The notes under the pieces: generated by a model | The model's input: the letters and a program-made list of their open reading frames with translations, nothing else | What the model was told of the DNA's origin: nothing | Databases searched by the model: none | Program-made: the position numbers and the translations under genes | NCBI RefSeq assembly: GCF_003952165.1 | Contig: NZ_RXFT01000001.1 | Location: 62,001-126,000 of the forward strand | DNA length: 64,000 bases | Reading direction: 5' to 3' | Source of the DNA: Variovorax guangxiensis | GTDB lineage: Bacteria > Pseudomonadota > Gammaproteobacteria > Burkholderiales > Burkholderiaceae_C | Shown: one piece after another, positions 23,188-33,612 of the stretch | Layout of the letters: every line of letters starts with the position of its first letter | Position numbering within the stretch: the first letter of the stretch is position 1

Positions 23188-24348
23188 ATGCGTGAAGCCA
23201 TCCACAACCTCGAAGCATCGAAGATCCGCGAAGTCGCCAATGCCGGCATGGGCCGCGACGACGTGCTGGCCTTCTGGTTCGGCGAGAGCGACGAAGTCAC
23301 CCCCGATGTGGTCCGCCAGGCGGCCATCGAATCGCTGCAGCGCGGCGAGACCTTCTACGCCCACAACCTCGGCCTGCCCGAGCTGCGCGAAGCCATCGCG
23401 CGCTACACCAGTGCGCTGCACCCCGCCGTCGAGGCGTCGCGCATCGCCGTCACTTCGGGCGGCGTGAGCGCGCTGATGCTGGCGGTGCAGGCGCTGGTCG
23501 ATGCGGGCGACGAGGTGGTCGCCGTCACGCCGGTGTGGCCCAACCTCACGGCGCAGCCCGCGATCATGGGCGCGCACGTGCGCACGCTGCCGCTGGTGCC
23601 GGTGAACGGGCAGTGGACGCTCGACCTGCCGGCGCTGCGCGCGGCGGTCACCTCGAAGACCAGGCTGCTGATCGTCAACGCGCCGAACAACCCGACGGGC
23701 TGGACCATGAGCCGCGACGAACAGCAGGCCGTGCTCGACCACTGCCGCCAGACGGGCACGTGGATCCTGGCCGACGAGGTGTACGAGCGGCTCTATTTCG
23801 AGCCCACGCCCAACGCCTGCGCGCCGAGCTTTCTCGACATCTCGAAGCCGGACGACCAGCTCGTGGTCACGCACAGCTTCTCCAAGAGCTTCCTGATGAC
23901 CGGCTGGCGCCTCGGCTGGCTGGTGCTGCCGCCGTCGATGGTCGATGGCATCGGCAAGCTGATCGAGTTCAACACCTCGTGCGCCAGCGTGTTCACGCAG
24001 CGCGCAGCCATTGCCGCCATCGAGCACACCGCCGAGATCACGCCGCGCGTGGTGGCGCACCTGAAGCAGTGCCGCGACACGCTGGTGCCGCTGCTCGCCG
24101 CGCTGCCGGGCGTGCAGGTGGCGCCGGCCAAGGGCGGCATGTACGCCTTCTTCCGGCTCGAAGGGTTCGGCGACTCGCTCGAAGTGGCCAAGCGGCTGGT
24201 GGCCGAGGCCGGCCTGGGGCTCGCGCCGGGCAATGCCTTCGCGCCCGAGGCGCAGGGCTGGCTGCGCTGGTGCTTCGCGTCGAAGGATCCGCAGCGGCTG
24301 GTGAAAGGCGTGGAGCGGCTGCGCGACTGGCTGGCGCGGCAGAAGTAA
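23188..24348 (+). CDS. pyridoxal-phosphate-dependent aminotransferase, class I/II
   Basis: This is a fold-type I aminotransferase of 386 residues; the amino donor and acceptor cannot be read from sequence. The Schiff-base lysine is K233 in HSFSKSFLMTGWRLGW, R241 lies in the same motif, NAPNNPTG (164-171) and ADEVYER (195-201) hold the cofactor, and WLRWCFAS near the end supplies the carboxylate-binding arginine. The start MREAIHNLEASKIREVAN is typical of relatives annotated as aspartate or valine-pyruvate-type transaminases. It follows the LivJ-type gene by 30 bp. Confidence 0.88.
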   Translation: MREAIHNLEASKIREVANAGMGRDDVLAFWFGESDEVTPDVVRQAAIESLQRGETFYAHNLGLPELREAIARYTSALHPAVEASRIAVTSGGVSALMLAVQALVDAGDEVVAVTPVWPNLTAQPAIMGAHVRTLPLVPVNGQWTLDLPALRAAVTSKTRLLIVNAPNNPTGWTMSRDEQQAVLDHCRQTGTWILADEVYERLYFEPTPNACAPSFLDISKPDDQLVVTHSFSKSFLMTGWRLGWLVLPPSMVDGIGKLIEFNTSCASVFTQRAAIAAIEHTAEITPRVVAHLKQCRDTLVPLLAALPGVQVAPAKGGMYAFFRLEGFGDSLEVAKRLVAEAGLGLAPGNAFAPEAQGWLRWCFASKDPQRLVKGVERLRDWLARQK

Positions 24349-24453
24349 CACCGGCTGCAACACGGCCGGTCGGCCGGCTGCAATTTCGTTCAATACGCGG
24401 CGCGGCCGGGCCGCGAAGCTCGGGCTTTTCTCCACGAAGGCGGAAGGTCCGGG

Positions 24454-25391
24454 ATGTCGCAACGGTTCAAGGGCATGGCGCTTTGTGCGCTGGCAATGGT
24501 CACGGTCGGGAGCGCGGTGGTGGCCAGCAAGGTCATCGCGGCGGGGCTGCCGCCTTTCACCGCGACGGCGCTGCGCTTCGCGCTGGCGCTGCCGGTCTTT
24601 CTCGTGCTGCTGCGGTTGACCCGTACGCCATGGCCTCGGCCCGATCGGCGCGACCTGGCGCTGCTGGTGTGCCAGGCGGGGCTGGGGAGCGTGGGTTACA
24701 CGGTGCTGCTGATCCTCGGCGTGCGCTGGGCGCCGGCCGCCAACGCGGGCGTGGTGGCGGGCACCTTGCCGGCGGTGGCCGCGCTGGTGGCGGTGGTCGC
24801 GCTGCGGGAGCGGCCGGGGCGCTATCTGGTGGGCAGCATCGTGCTGGCGATGGTCGGGGTGCTGGCGATCAGCTGGCCCGGGGCGGTGCGGCGGCGGGAT
24901 CGATCTCCCCGGCGGCGCTGGCAGGCAACCTGCTGGTGCTGGGTGCGGTGATCTGCGAGGCGATGTTCATCCTGCTCAACAAGCGGCTGCGGGTTCCGGT
25001 GCGGCCGCTGGCGCTTTCGACGCTGATGACGGCGTTCGGGCTGTTGCTTTCGCTGGTTCCGGCTCTTTTCGAGCGGGCCTGGGAGCGGCCTTTGCCCGCC
25101 GAGGCGCTGGCCGGCGTCGCCTACTACGCGCTGGTGCCCACGGTGCTGGGCTTCGTGCTGTGGTTTGCCGGGTCTTCCTGGCTGAACGGGGCAGAGGCGG
25201 CGCTGTTCACGGCCGTCCTGCCGGTCTCGGCGCTGGTGCTGGCGGCGCTGTGGCTGGGCGAGAGCATCAGCGCGGCGCAGATCGGCGGGGCGGCCTGCGT
25301 GCTGGGCGCGGTGGGGCTGGCGTCGCTCGACGGGAGGCCTGCCCGTGCTTCCAAGGGGGTAAAAGGGCCGGGCGGGGCGGTCGGGCTATAA
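24454..25391 (+). pseudogene. EamA/RhaT-type drug/metabolite transporter, frameshifted
   Basis: Two reading frames join into one EamA-family membrane protein. Frame one (from ATG 24454) gives MSQRFKGMALCALAM through VGVLAISWPGAV and then loses similarity before a stop at 24951. The second half (GSISPAALAGNLLVLG through VLGAVGLASLDG, stop at 25391) lies in the -1 frame. One missing base in the G-rich run at about 24891-24899 (CGGCGGGAT) would restore a single protein of about 312 residues with ten spans. It is either a real inactivating deletion or a sequencing error in a high-GC run. Both EamA repeats are otherwise intact. Confidence 0.8.
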
Positions 25392-25392
25392 T
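25387..25392 (+). promoter_or_regulatory. Probable -10 box of the rpsO promoter
   Basis: A perfect TATAAT overlaps the stop codon of the EamA frame, about 88 bases before the rpsO start. No good -35 hexamer stands at 16-18 bases upstream, where the sequence is G-rich. Confidence 0.45.
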
Positions 25393-25479
25393 CCCAAGGC
25401 TTTGCATGCCGCAAGGCGCACGGCGAGGGCAGTTCCAGTCCTGGCCGCAAGTCAAACATCCAGGAACAAGGAAATCAAC

Positions 25480-25746
25480 ATGATCGCAGCCTCCATCAAG
25501 GCCGAAGTTGTCAAGGACAACGCCCGCGCCGCCAACGACACCGGCAGCCCCGAAGTGCAAGTCGCACTGCTGACCGCCCGCATCAACGAGCTCACCCCCC
25601 ACTTCAAGACGCACGCCAAGGACCACCACGGTCGTCGCGGCCTGCTGCGCATGGTGAGCCGCCGTCGCAAGCTCCTCGACTACCTCAAGTCCAAGGACGC
25701 CGACCGTTACACCGCGCTGATCGCCAAGCTGGGTCTGCGCAAGTAA
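25480..25746 (+). CDS. rpsO: 30S ribosomal protein S15
   Basis: S15 binds 16S rRNA in the central domain of the small subunit. The 88-residue protein has the typical N-terminus [14 protein letters not shown] and core [25 protein letters not shown]. The start is ATG at 25480, with AAGGAAA upstream. It precedes pnp as in most proteobacteria, and a strong terminator lies between them. Confidence 0.98.
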   Translation: MIAASIKAEVVKDNARAANDTGSPEVQVALLTARINELTPHFKTHAKDHHGRRGLLRMVSRRRKLLDYLKSKDADRYTALIAKLGLRK

Positions 25747-25759
25747 TCCAAATCGCATG

Positions 25760-25799
25760 AAAAAACGCCTGGGTTAGTCCGCTAGCTCAGGCGTTTTTT
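25760..25799. terminator. Bidirectional intrinsic terminator after rpsO
   Basis: A perfect 12-bp inverted repeat (AAAAAACGCCTG at 25760-25771, CAGGCGTTTTTT at 25788-25799) with a 16-base loop ends in a run of six T on the plus strand. It lies 14 bases after the rpsO stop. In E. coli a similar terminator allows partial read-through into pnp. Confidence 0.92.
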
Positions 25800-25845
25800 A
25801 CTTCGCGATCCACTTTCGGAGTGCCCAAACAGAGCGAAGCTGTGT

Positions 25846-25882
25846 CATTCCAATGAAGTTCCCGCCGAGCTTCGCTGGAATG
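25846..25882 (+). promoter_or_regulatory. pnp leader stem-loop
   Basis: CATTCCA...GAAG pairs with CTTC..TGGAATG (25846-25850 with 25876-25882 and the inner 4-bp stem) around a C-rich loop, about 70 bases before the pnp ATG. In E. coli a pnp leader stem cut by RNase III mediates PNPase autoregulation; the position suggests an equivalent here, but this is inference. Confidence 0.5.
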
Positions 25883-25952
25883 GCATCGTGTTCTGAGAAG
25901 CCTCCGTCACCTGCGGACTCCGTGTAGTTCGCTATCAAAACAGGAGCAAAAC

Positions 25953-28271
25953 ATGAGCCTCTTCAACAAAGTCACCAAGTCGTTCCAATGGGGCGGCAAG
26001 ACCGTGGTCATGGAAACGGGCGAGATCGCCCGCCAGGCCAGCGGCGCCGTGCTCGTCGACATCGAGGGCACCGTCATCCTCGCGACCGTGGTCGCCTCCA
26101 AGTCGGCCAAGCCCGGTCAGGACTTCTTCCCGCTGACCGTCGACTACATCGAGAAGACCTATGCCGCGGGCAAGATCCCCGGCAGCTTCTTCAAGCGCGA
26201 AGCCAAGCCCAGCGAGCATGAAACGCTGACCAGCCGCCTGATCGACCGCCCGATCCGTCCGCTGTTCCCCGAAGGCTTCCTGAACGAAGTGCACGTGGTC
26301 GTGCACACGATCTCGCTGAACCCCGAAGTCGACGCCGACATCGCCGCCATGATCGGCGTGAGCGCGGCTCTGTCGATCTCCGGCGTGCCGTTCAACGGTC
26401 CGATCGGTGCCGCTCGCGTGGGCTACATCAACGGCCAGTACGTGCTGAACCCGGGCCAGACCGCCCGCAAGGATTCGCAGATGGACCTCGTCGTCGCCGG
26501 CACGCAAGCTGCCGTGCTGATGGTCGAGTCCGAAGCCCTGCAGATGAGCGAAGAAGTCATGCTGGGCGGCGTGGTGTTCGGCCACGAACAGGCCAACATC
26601 GCCATCGACGCGATCCATGAACTCGTGCGCGACGCCGGCAAGCCGGTGTGGGACTGGAAGGCTCCCGCCGAAGACGAAGCCTTCGTCGCCAAGGTCAAGG
26701 GCCTGGCCGAGGACAAGCTGCGCGCCGTCTACCAGATCCGCAGCAAGCAGGCCCGTACGCAGGCCCTGCGCGAAGCCAACGCCAGCGTGCTCGAGGCCCT
26801 GAAGGCCGAAGGCGCCGAATTCGACTCCGGCAAGGTCTCCGACCTGCTGTTCGCCATCGAATCGAAGATCGTGCGCAGCCAGATCCTGTCGGGCGAGCCG
26901 CGCATCGACGGCCGCGACACGCGCACCGTGCGTCCCATCGAAATCCGCAACTCGGTGCTGCCCCGCACCCACGGCTCGGCCCTGTTCACGCGCGGCGAGA
27001 CGCAGGCGCTGGTCGTGACCACGCTGGGCACCGAGCGCGACGCACAGCGCATCGACGCGCTGGCCGGCGAGTACGAAGACCGCTTCCTGTTCCACTACAA
27101 CATGCCTCCCTTCGCCACCGGTGAGGTGGGCCGCATGGGCTCCACCAAGCGCCGCGAAGTGGGCCACGGCCGACTGGCCAAGCGCGCGCTGGTCGCCGTG
27201 CTGCCGAACAAGGAGGAGTTCCCGTACACGGTCCGCGTGGTGTCGGAGATCACCGAGTCGAACGGCTCGTCGTCGATGGCATCGGTGTGCGGCGGCTGCC
27301 TCTCGATGATGGACGCTGGCGTGCCCATGAAGGCGCACGTGGCTGGCATCGCCATGGGCCTTATCAAGGAAGACAACCGCTTCGCGGTGCTGACCGACAT
27401 CCTGGGCGACGAGGATCACCTGGGCGACATGGACTTCAAGGTGGCCGGCACGACCAACGGCATCACCGCCTTGCAGATGGACATCAAGATCCAGGGCATC
27501 ACCAAGGAAATCATGCAGGTCGCGCTGGCACAGGCCAAGGAAGCGCGCATGCACATCCTCGGCAAGATGCAGGAAGCGATGGGCGAGGCCAAGGCCGACG
27601 TGTCGCAGTTCGCACCGCGCCTGACCACGCTGAAGATCAACCCCGAGAAGATCCGCGACGTGATCGGCAAGGGCGGCGCGGTCATCCGCGGCCTGCAGGA
27701 AGAAACCGGCACGACGATCAACATCGACGAAGACGGCACCATCACCATCGCCTCGACCGATCCGGAAAAGGCCGAGATGGCCAAGAAGCGTATCGAGCAG
27801 ATCACGGCCGAAGTCGAAATCGGCAAGGTCTACGAAGGCCCGGTCACCAAGATCCTGGACTTCGGTGCGCTCATCAACCTGCTGCCCGGCAAGGACGGCC
27901 TGCTGCACATCAGCCAGATCGCGCACGAACGCGTCGAGAAGGTGACCGACTACCTGAGCGAAGGCCAGATCGTGAAGGTCAAGGTCCTCGAGACCGACGA
28001 CAAGGGCCGCGTCAAGCTGTCCATGAAGGCCCTGACCGAGCGTCCGGCCGGCATGGAGTTCAGCGAGCGTCCCCCGCGCGAAGACCGTGGTGACCGCGGC
28101 GAGCGTCGTGAACGCGGCGATCGCGGTGATCGCGGCGAGCGCGGTGGTGACCGCGGCGGCGATCGCGGCGAACGCGCGCCTCGCTTCAACGAACAGCAGC
28201 AACAGCCGCGCAGCGAAGCGCCGGCCGGCGAGCAGCCGCAGCAGCAAGCTCCGCGCGAGCCTCAGGAGTAA
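25953..28271 (+). CDS. pnp: polyribonucleotide nucleotidyltransferase (PNPase)
   Basis: PNPase degrades RNA 3' to 5' by phosphorolysis and is a partner in RNA turnover complexes. The 772-residue protein has two RNase PH domains (about 10-145 and 320-460), a KH domain with GKGG near 570 ([14 protein letters not shown]) and an S1 domain (about 627-695; [19 protein letters not shown]). The last 70 residues form an Arg/Gly/Asp/Glu-repeat tail ([18 protein letters not shown] and similar) ending in a Gln/Pro segment, well beyond the usual length of about 700. The start is ATG 25953 after CAGGAG. It is downstream of rpsO. Confidence 0.97.
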   Translation: MSLFNKVTKSFQWGGKTVVMETGEIARQASGAVLVDIEGTVILATVVASKSAKPGQDFFPLTVDYIEKTYAAGKIPGSFFKREAKPSEHETLTSRLIDRPIRPLFPEGFLNEVHVVVHTISLNPEVDADIAAMIGVSAALSISGVPFNGPIGAARVGYINGQYVLNPGQTARKDSQMDLVVAGTQAAVLMVESEALQMSEEVMLGGVVFGHEQANIAIDAIHELVRDAGKPVWDWKAPAEDEAFVAKVKGLAEDKLRAVYQIRSKQARTQALREANASVLEALKAEGAEFDSGKVSDLLFAIESKIVRSQILSGEPRIDGRDTRTVRPIEIRNSVLPRTHGSALFTRGETQALVVTTLGTERDAQRIDALAGEYEDRFLFHYNMPPFATGEVGRMGSTKRREVGHGRLAKRALVAVLPNKEEFPYTVRVVSEITESNGSSSMASVCGGCLSMMDAGVPMKAHVAGIAMGLIKEDNRFAVLTDILGDEDHLGDMDFKVAGTTNGITALQMDIKIQGITKEIMQVALAQAKEARMHILGKMQEAMGEAKADVSQFAPRLTTLKINPEKIRDVIGKGGAVIRGLQEETGTTINIDEDGTITIASTDPEKAEMAKKRIEQITAEVEIGKVYEGPVTKILDFGALINLLPGKDGLLHISQIAHERVEKVTDYLSEGQIVKVKVLETDDKGRVKLSMKALTERPAGMEFSERPPREDRGDRGERRERGDRGDRGERGGDRGGDRGERAPRFNEQQQQPRSEAPAGEQPQQQAPREPQE

Positions 28272-28286
28272 GAAGGGTGCGAGGGT

Positions 28287-28308
28287 GGCGGCTGTGCATG
28301 CAGCCGCC
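28287..28308 (+). terminator. G/C-rich stem-loop after pnp
   Basis: GGCGGCTG and CAGCCGCC enclose TGCATG 15 bases after the pnp stop. No T-run follows directly, so it may protect the pnp mRNA 3' end rather than terminate. The next gene starts 68 bases later. Confidence 0.4.
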
Positions 28309-28376
28309 ATTGCTGCCTCTTCATCTTTTGAACGTCAAGCTGCGCCCCATCTGCGGGCGCTGGAGGCCGAAAGACC

Positions 28377-29375
28377 ATGAAAGCCATTGAAATCACTTCG
28401 TACGGCGCCCCCGAGGTGCTGTGCGTCGCCGAGCGTCCCGACCCCGTCGCGGGCGCCGGCGAACTGCTGATCCGCGTTGCGGCGAGTGGCGTCAATCGCC
28501 CCGACGTGTTGCAGCGCAAGGGGCACTACCCGGTACCGCCGGGCGCGTCCGATCTGCCGGGCCTCGAAGTGGCTGGCGAGATCGTGTCGGGCGATGCCGC
28601 GGCGCTGGCAGAGGCCGGCTTCAAGGTCGGCGATCGCGTCTGCGCGCTGATTGCCGGCGGCGGCTATGCCGAGCTGTGCGTGGCGCCCGTGGCGCAATGC
28701 CTGCCAGTGCCTAAAGGGTGGAGCGATCTCGAAGCGGCTTCGCTGCCCGAGACCTTCTTCACTGTCTGGAGCAACGTGTTCGAACGCGGCCGCCTCCAGA
28801 AGGGTGAGACGCTGCTCATTCAGGGCGGCTCGAGCGGCATCGGCGTCACGGCGATCCAGATCGCCAAGGCGCTCGGCGCGACCGTGATCGTCACGGCCGG
28901 CAGCGACGACAAGTGTGAAGCCTGCCTCAAGCTCGGCGCCGACCACGCCATCAACTACCGCACCAGCGACTTCGTCGAAGAGGCGAAGAAGCTCACGGAC
29001 GGCAAGGGCGTGGACGTGGTGCTCGACATGGTCGCCGGCGACTACGTGGCGCGCGAGGTCGAATGCCTGGCCGAAGATGGCCGTCTGGTCATCATCGCGG
29101 TGCAGGGCGGCGTGAAGAGCGAGATCAATGCGGGTCTCGTGCTGCGCAGGCGGCTCACGATCACCGGCTCGACGCTGCGTCCGCGGCCCGTGGCGTTCAA
29201 GGGCGCCATTGCCAGGGCGTTGCGCGAGAAGGTGTGGCCGCTGCTGGAAAGCGGCGCGATCAAGCCCGTGATCCACAGCACCTTTGCCGCGGCGGGTGAG
29301 CCAAGCGGCGCGGCCCAGGCTCATGCGCTGATGGAATCGAACCAGCACATCGGCAAGATCGTGCTGACATGGTGA
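28377..29375 (+). CDS. NAD(P)H-quinone oxidoreductase, zinc-free medium-chain dehydrogenase (PIG3/QorA-like)
   Basis: This is a predicted cytoplasmic quinone oxidoreductase of 332 residues. It has the GroES-like N-terminal domain ([30 protein letters not shown]) and a Rossmann domain with the nucleotide loop [19 protein letters not shown] (about 149-167). The zinc ligands of alcohol dehydrogenases are missing. The segment VNRPDVLQR is typical of the PIG3 branch of quinone reductases. It is followed 13 bp later by tpiA and probably co-transcribed with it. The natural substrate is not known. Confidence 0.88.
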   Translation: MKAIEITSYGAPEVLCVAERPDPVAGAGELLIRVAASGVNRPDVLQRKGHYPVPPGASDLPGLEVAGEIVSGDAAALAEAGFKVGDRVCALIAGGGYAELCVAPVAQCLPVPKGWSDLEAASLPETFFTVWSNVFERGRLQKGETLLIQGGSSGIGVTAIQIAKALGATVIVTAGSDDKCEACLKLGADHAINYRTSDFVEEAKKLTDGKGVDVVLDMVAGDYVAREVECLAEDGRLVIIAVQGGVKSEINAGLVLRRRLTITGSTLRPRPVAFKGAIARALREKVWPLLESGAIKPVIHSTFAAAGEPSGAAQAHALMESNQHIGKIVLTW

Positions 29376-29388
29376 CGAGAAGAACGCG

Positions 29389-30153
29389 ATGACAACGAAG
29401 AAGAAACTGATCGCCGGCAACTGGAAGATGAACGGCGGCCTGGCTGCCAACGAGGCGCTGGTGAAGGCCCTCCAGCAGGGCCTGGCCGCGAGCCCGGCCG
29501 CGTGCGACGTGGCGCTGTGCGCGCCCGCTCCGTATTTCGAGCAGCTGCAGTCGCTGCTGGCGGCTTCGCCGGCCCTGGCGCTCGGCGCGCAGGATGTCTC
29601 GGCGCACCCGCAAGGCGCGTTCACGGGCGAGCAATCGGCCGCGATGCTGAAGGACTTCGGCGTGCGCTATGCGATCGTCGGCCACTCCGAGCGTCGCCAG
29701 TACCACGGCGAAAGCGACGAAGTGGTTGCAGCCAAGACCGCGGCTGCGCTGGCCAACGGCATCACGCCGATCGTCTGCGTGGGCGAGACCCTTGCGCAGC
29801 GCGAAGCAGGGCAGACCGAAGAGGTGGTCAAGCGCCAGCTGGCTGCCGTCATTCACGTGAACGGCCATTGCATCAGCGAGATTGTGGTGGCTTATGAGCC
29901 TGTCTGGGCCATCGGCACAGGCAAGACGGCCACGCCGGAGCAGGCGCAGGCAGTGCACGCGGTGCTGCGCGCACAACTGCATCACGCGGCGAGCGAACAT
30001 GCCGCAGGCATCCGCATTCTTTATGGCGGCAGCATGAATGCGGCGAATGCCGCGGAGCTGCTGGCGCAGGCCGACATCGATGGCGGCCTGATCGGAGGCG
30101 CGTCGCTCAAGGCGCCCGACTTTCTGCAGATCATTTCCGCCGCTGCGCGCTGA
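29389..30153 (+). CDS. tpiA: triosephosphate isomerase
   Basis: The enzyme interconverts dihydroxyacetone phosphate and glyceraldehyde 3-phosphate. The 254-residue protein shows N11 and K13 (AGNWKMNG), catalytic H99 (VGHSERR), catalytic E170 ([11 protein letters not shown]) and the phosphate-binding YGGS near 208. Length is normal. It lies between the quinone oxidoreductase and secG, a conserved order upstream of nuo in betaproteobacteria. Confidence 0.98.
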   Translation: MTTKKKLIAGNWKMNGGLAANEALVKALQQGLAASPAACDVALCAPAPYFEQLQSLLAASPALALGAQDVSAHPQGAFTGEQSAAMLKDFGVRYAIVGHSERRQYHGESDEVVAAKTAAALANGITPIVCVGETLAQREAGQTEEVVKRQLAAVIHVNGHCISEIVVAYEPVWAIGTGKTATPEQAQAVHAVLRAQLHHAASEHAAGIRILYGGSMNAANAAELLAQADIDGGLIGGASLKAPDFLQIISAAAR

Positions 30154-30190
30154 ACGCGCAACGGCTGCATCAAATTAGGAGTAAGAACGA

Positions 30191-30592
30191 ATGAACGTGG
30201 TCCTCAACCTTCTGGTCGGCGTGCAGATGCTGGCAGCCCTCGCGATGATCGGCCTCATCCTGATCCAGCACGGCAAGGGCGCCGACATGGGCGCGGCCTT
30301 CGGCAGCGGCAGCGCCGGCAGCCTGTTCGGTGCCAGCGGCAGTGCCAACTTCCTGTCGCGCACCACGGCAGTGCTCGCCGCGGTGTTCTTCGCTTGCACG
30401 CTGCTGCTGGCCTACTTCAGTCATGCGCGTCCTGCTGGCGGCGGCAGTCTTCTGGAGCGTGCGGCAGTGGGTGCGCCTGCTGCGCCGGCCTCCGGTGCTG
30501 CGAACGAGATCCCCGGTGCGGCAGCTCCGAATGCGCCTGCTTCGGCTCCTGCAGCCCCTGTTTCGGGTGCGGGGCAGATTCCGGGCAAGTAA
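30191..30592 (+). CDS. secG: preprotein translocase subunit SecG
   Basis: SecG is a small auxiliary subunit of the SecYEG channel in the inner membrane. The 133-residue protein has two membrane spans (about 4-25 and 58-77), with the conserved LIQHGKGADMGAAFGSG loop and FGASGSANFLSRTTA between them. A variable Ala/Pro-rich cytoplasmic tail of about 50 residues follows. The start is preceded by TTAGGAG. Confidence 0.94.
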   Translation: MNVVLNLLVGVQMLAALAMIGLILIQHGKGADMGAAFGSGSAGSLFGASGSANFLSRTTAVLAAVFFACTLLLAYFSHARPAGGGSLLERAAVGAPAAPASGAANEIPGAAAPNAPASAPAAPVSGAGQIPGK

Positions 30593-30711
30593 TCAACTCG
30601 TTTTCATGAGTTGCCCGTGAGAAATGGCTCCATTTCAGGGTAAACTCTAAATCTGTTCGGAAAGCCAAATTCCTCTTGCAGGTACCTCATGCCATCCGAA
30701 CAGCAAAAACC

Positions 30712-30796
30712 GCGGTCGTGGTGAAATTGGTAGACACGCTATCTTGAGGGGGTAGTGGCGAAAGCTGTGCGAGTTCGAGTCTCGCCGACCGCACCA
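30712..30796 (+). tRNA. tRNA-Leu (anticodon GAG)
   Basis: This is an 85-base class II tRNA with encoded CCA. The acceptor arms are GCGGTCG and CGACCGC. The anticodon stem CTATC/GGTAG closes the loop TTGAGGG, giving anticodon GAG (reads CUC and CUU). A long variable arm and a T-arm with GTTCGAGTC follow. It sits just upstream of nuoA, a position common in betaproteobacteria. Confidence 0.95.
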
Positions 30797-30863
30797 AATC
30801 TCATCGGCGGAAAACCTCATCCAGAGGTTCTTCCTGCCGGTGGCAAGCGGTGAAAAACTCTCG

Positions 30864-31223
30864 ATGAATCTCGACTCCTACCTCCCCGTCCTTTTGTTCA
30901 TTCTGGTCGGAGTCGGCGTAGGTGTCGCCCCTCAGGTCATCGGATACATTCTCGGCCCCAACAGGCCCGACACCGCGAAGAACTCCCCGTACGAGTGTGG
31001 CTTTGAGGCCTTCGAGGATGCGCGCATGAAGTTCGACGTGCGCTATTACCTCGTCGCGATTCTCTTCATCCTGTTCGACCTCGAAATTGCATTCCTCTTT
31101 CCATGGGCTATTGCGCTCAAGGAAATCGGCGCTGTTGGCTTCTGGGCCATGATGATCTTTCTCGCCATCCTCGTCGTGGGCTTCGCCTACGAGTGGAAAA
31201 AGGGCGCGCTCGACTGGGAATGA
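30864..31223 (+). CDS. nuoA: NADH-quinone oxidoreductase subunit A
   Basis: NuoA is a membrane subunit of complex I. The 119-residue protein has three predicted spans and the conserved loop [22 protein letters not shown]'-type segment (about 46-66), which contributes to the quinone-site region. The ATG at 30864 (MNLDSYLP) is preferred over a GTG eight codons upstream because it matches the family start. It is the first gene of the complete nuoA-N operon, 67 bp after tRNA-Leu. Confidence 0.96.
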   Translation: MNLDSYLPVLLFILVGVGVGVAPQVIGYILGPNRPDTAKNSPYECGFEAFEDARMKFDVRYYLVAILFILFDLEIAFLFPWAIALKEIGAVGFWAMMIFLAILVVGFAYEWKKGALDWE

Positions 31224-31238
31224 CAAGGAAGAAACACG

Positions 31239-31718
31239 ATGGCCATTGAAGGCGTTCTCAAGGAAGGCTTCGTCACCACGACGTACGACTCGGTCGTCAA
31301 CTGGGCGAAGACTGGTTCTCTCTGGCCGATGACCTTCGGCCTTGCATGCTGTGCGGTGGAGATGATGCACGCGGGCGCCGCGCGCTATGACATCGACCGC
31401 TTTGGCATGCTGTTCCGCCCCAGCCCGCGCCAGTCCGACCTGATGATCGTGGCCGGCACGCTGTGCAACAAGATGGCTCCCGCCCTGCGCAAGGTCTACG
31501 ACCAGATGCCGGAGCCGCGCTGGGTTCTCTCCATGGGTTCGTGCGCGAATGGCGGTGGCTACTACCACTACAGCTATTCGGTCGTGCGCGGCTGCGACCG
31601 CATCGTGCCGGTCGATGTCTACGTTCCGGGTTGCCCGCCCACCGCCGAGGCCTTGCTCTACGGCGTGATCCAGCTGCAGCAGAAGATTCGCCGCACCAAC
31701 ACCATTGCCCGCGCCTGA
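31239..31718 (+). CDS. nuoB: NADH-quinone oxidoreductase subunit B
   Basis: NuoB carries the terminal [4Fe-4S] cluster N2, which hands electrons to quinone. In the 159-residue protein the ligands are C37 and C38 ([10 protein letters not shown]), C102 (MGSCANGGG) and C132 ([11 protein letters not shown]). All are present. The gene begins 15 bp after nuoA and is followed 13 bp later by nuoC. Confidence 0.98.
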   Translation: MAIEGVLKEGFVTTTYDSVVNWAKTGSLWPMTFGLACCAVEMMHAGAARYDIDRFGMLFRPSPRQSDLMIVAGTLCNKMAPALRKVYDQMPEPRWVLSMGSCANGGGYYHYSYSVVRGCDRIVPVDVYVPGCPPTAEALLYGVIQLQQKIRRTNTIARA

Positions 31719-31731
31719 GGGACCGCCGACG

Positions 31732-32343
31732 ATGACTGACTTTGCAATTTCGCCGGAGGTGCTGCGCGCCACCGTCGCCGAGACGCTCGGCGCCAAGGCC
31801 AAGAGCGTGACCGTCGCCCTCGACGAGGTGAACGTGGTGGTCGGCGCTGCCGACTACCTCGAGGCCGCACTGCTGCTGCGCGATGCGCCCGGCTGCCGCT
31901 TCGAGCAGCTGATCGACCTCTGCGGCATGGACTACTCCGACTACCGTGACGGCGAGTGGCAGGGTGGGCGCTATGGCGTCGTCTCCCATCTGCTGTCGGT
32001 GAGTCTCAACCAGCGCGTGCGCCTGACGGTGCTCGCATCGAGCGACGACTTCCCCGTGGTCGACTCGCTGCAGTCCGTGTGGAACTCCGCCACCTGGTTC
32101 GAGCGCGAAGCCTTCGACCTCTATGGCATCGTGTTCGAAGGCCACGACGACCTGCGCCGCCTTCTGACCGACTACGGCTTCATCGGCCATCCGTTCCGCA
32201 AGGACTTCCCGGTGTCGGGCCATGTCGAGATGCGCTACGACGAAGAGCAGAAGCGCGTGGTCTACCAGCCGGTTTCCATCGAGCCGCGCGAAATCACCCC
32301 GCGCGTGATCCGCGAAGACAACTACGGCGGCGGTTTGCACTGA
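31732..32343 (+). CDS. nuoC: NADH-quinone oxidoreductase subunit C
   Basis: This is the peripheral-arm 30-kDa subunit of complex I, 203 residues. The family signature ERE(A)[16 protein letters not shown] lies near residues 122-141, and HPFRKDFPV follows. It is separate from NuoD, unlike the enterobacterial NuoCD fusion. The start ATG at 31732 gives MTDFAISPE. It ends five bases before nuoD. Confidence 0.96.
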   Translation: MTDFAISPEVLRATVAETLGAKAKSVTVALDEVNVVVGAADYLEAALLLRDAPGCRFEQLIDLCGMDYSDYRDGEWQGGRYGVVSHLLSVSLNQRVRLTVLASSDDFPVVDSLQSVWNSATWFEREAFDLYGIVFEGHDDLRRLLTDYGFIGHPFRKDFPVSGHVEMRYDEEQKRVVYQPVSIEPREITPRVIREDNYGGGLH

Positions 32344-32348
32344 CTGAT

Positions 32349-33602
32349 ATGGCCGAAATCAAGAACTACACACTCAACTTCGGTCCCCAGCACCCGGCAG
32401 CGCACGGCGTGCTGCGCCTGGTGCTCGAGCTGGACGGCGAGGTCATCCAGCGCGCCGACCCCCACATCGGCCTGCTGCACCGCGCCACCGAGAAGCTTGC
32501 CGAAACGCGCACCTTCATCCAGTCGCTGCCGTACATGGACCGTCTCGACTACGTGTCGATGATGAGCAACGAGCACGCCTACTGCCTGGCCATCGAGCGG
32601 ATGCTGGGCCTCGAGGTGCCGGAGCGCGCGCAATACATCCGCGTGATGTTCGCCGAGATCACCCGCCTGCTGAACCACCTGCTGTGGCTCGGCGCGCACG
32701 GTCTCGACTGCGGCGCGATGAACATGCTCATCTACTGCTTCCGCGAGCGCGAAGACCTGTTCGACATGTACGAGGCCGTTTCCGGCGCGCGCATGCACGC
32801 GGCGTACTTCCGTCCGGGCGGCGTGTACCGCGACCTGCCCGACGCGATGCCGCGCTACAAGGTCAGCAAGGTCAAGAACGCGAAGGCCATCGAGAAGCTC
32901 AACGAGAACCGCCAGGGGTCGCTGCTCGACTTCGTCGACGACTTCTGCAAGCGCTTCCCGAAGATGGTCGACGAGTACGAGACGCTGCTCACCGACAACC
33001 GCATCTGGAAGCAGCGCACCGTCGGCATCGGCGTGGTTTCGCCGGAGCGCGCCCTGAACCTCGGCTTCACCGGCCCCATGCTGCGCGGCTCGGGCATCGA
33101 ATGGGACCTGCGCAAGAAGCAGCCCTACGACGTCTACGACCGCATGCAGTTCGACGTGCCCGTGGGCAAGACCGGCGACTGCTACGACCGCTACCTGGTC
33201 CGCGTCGAGGAGATGCGCCAGGCCAACCGGATCATCCAGCAGTGCTCGGCCTGGCTGCGCGCCAACCCCGGTCCTGTCATCACCGACAACCACAAGGTCG
33301 CCGCGCCTGCGCGCGAATCGATGAAGGCGAACATGGAGGAGCTGATCCACCATTTCAAGCTCTTCACCGAAGGCTTCCACGTGCCCGAAGGCCAGGCCTA
33401 TGCCGCCGTCGAGCATCCGAAGGGCGAGTTCGGCATCTATCTGGTGAGCGACGGCGCCAACAAGCCGTACCGCCTGAAGATCCGCGCCCCTGGTTTCCCG
33501 CACCTAGCCGCCCTCGACGAAATGTCGCGCGGTCACATGATCGCCGACGCTGTCGCGGTGATCGGCACGATGGACATCGTGTTCGGCGAGATCGACAGGT
33601 GA
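32349..33602 (+). CDS. nuoD: NADH-quinone oxidoreductase subunit D
   Basis: This is the 49-kDa quinone-site subunit of complex I, 417 residues. It starts at ATG 32349 with [20 protein letters not shown], holds the conserved histidine/tyrosine region ([29 protein letters not shown]) and ends with [12 protein letters not shown], the typical C-terminus. No frameshift or missing segment is seen. Confidence 0.98.
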   Translation: MAEIKNYTLNFGPQHPAAHGVLRLVLELDGEVIQRADPHIGLLHRATEKLAETRTFIQSLPYMDRLDYVSMMSNEHAYCLAIERMLGLEVPERAQYIRVMFAEITRLLNHLLWLGAHGLDCGAMNMLIYCFREREDLFDMYEAVSGARMHAAYFRPGGVYRDLPDAMPRYKVSKVKNAKAIEKLNENRQGSLLDFVDDFCKRFPKMVDEYETLLTDNRIWKQRTVGIGVVSPERALNLGFTGPMLRGSGIEWDLRKKQPYDVYDRMQFDVPVGKTGDCYDRYLVRVEEMRQANRIIQQCSAWLRANPGPVITDNHKVAAPARESMKANMEELIHHFKLFTEGFHVPEGQAYAAVEHPKGEFGIYLVSDGANKPYRLKIRAPGFPHLAALDEMSRGHMIADAVAVIGTMDIVFGEIDR

Positions 33603-33612
33603 GAAAGAGCGA

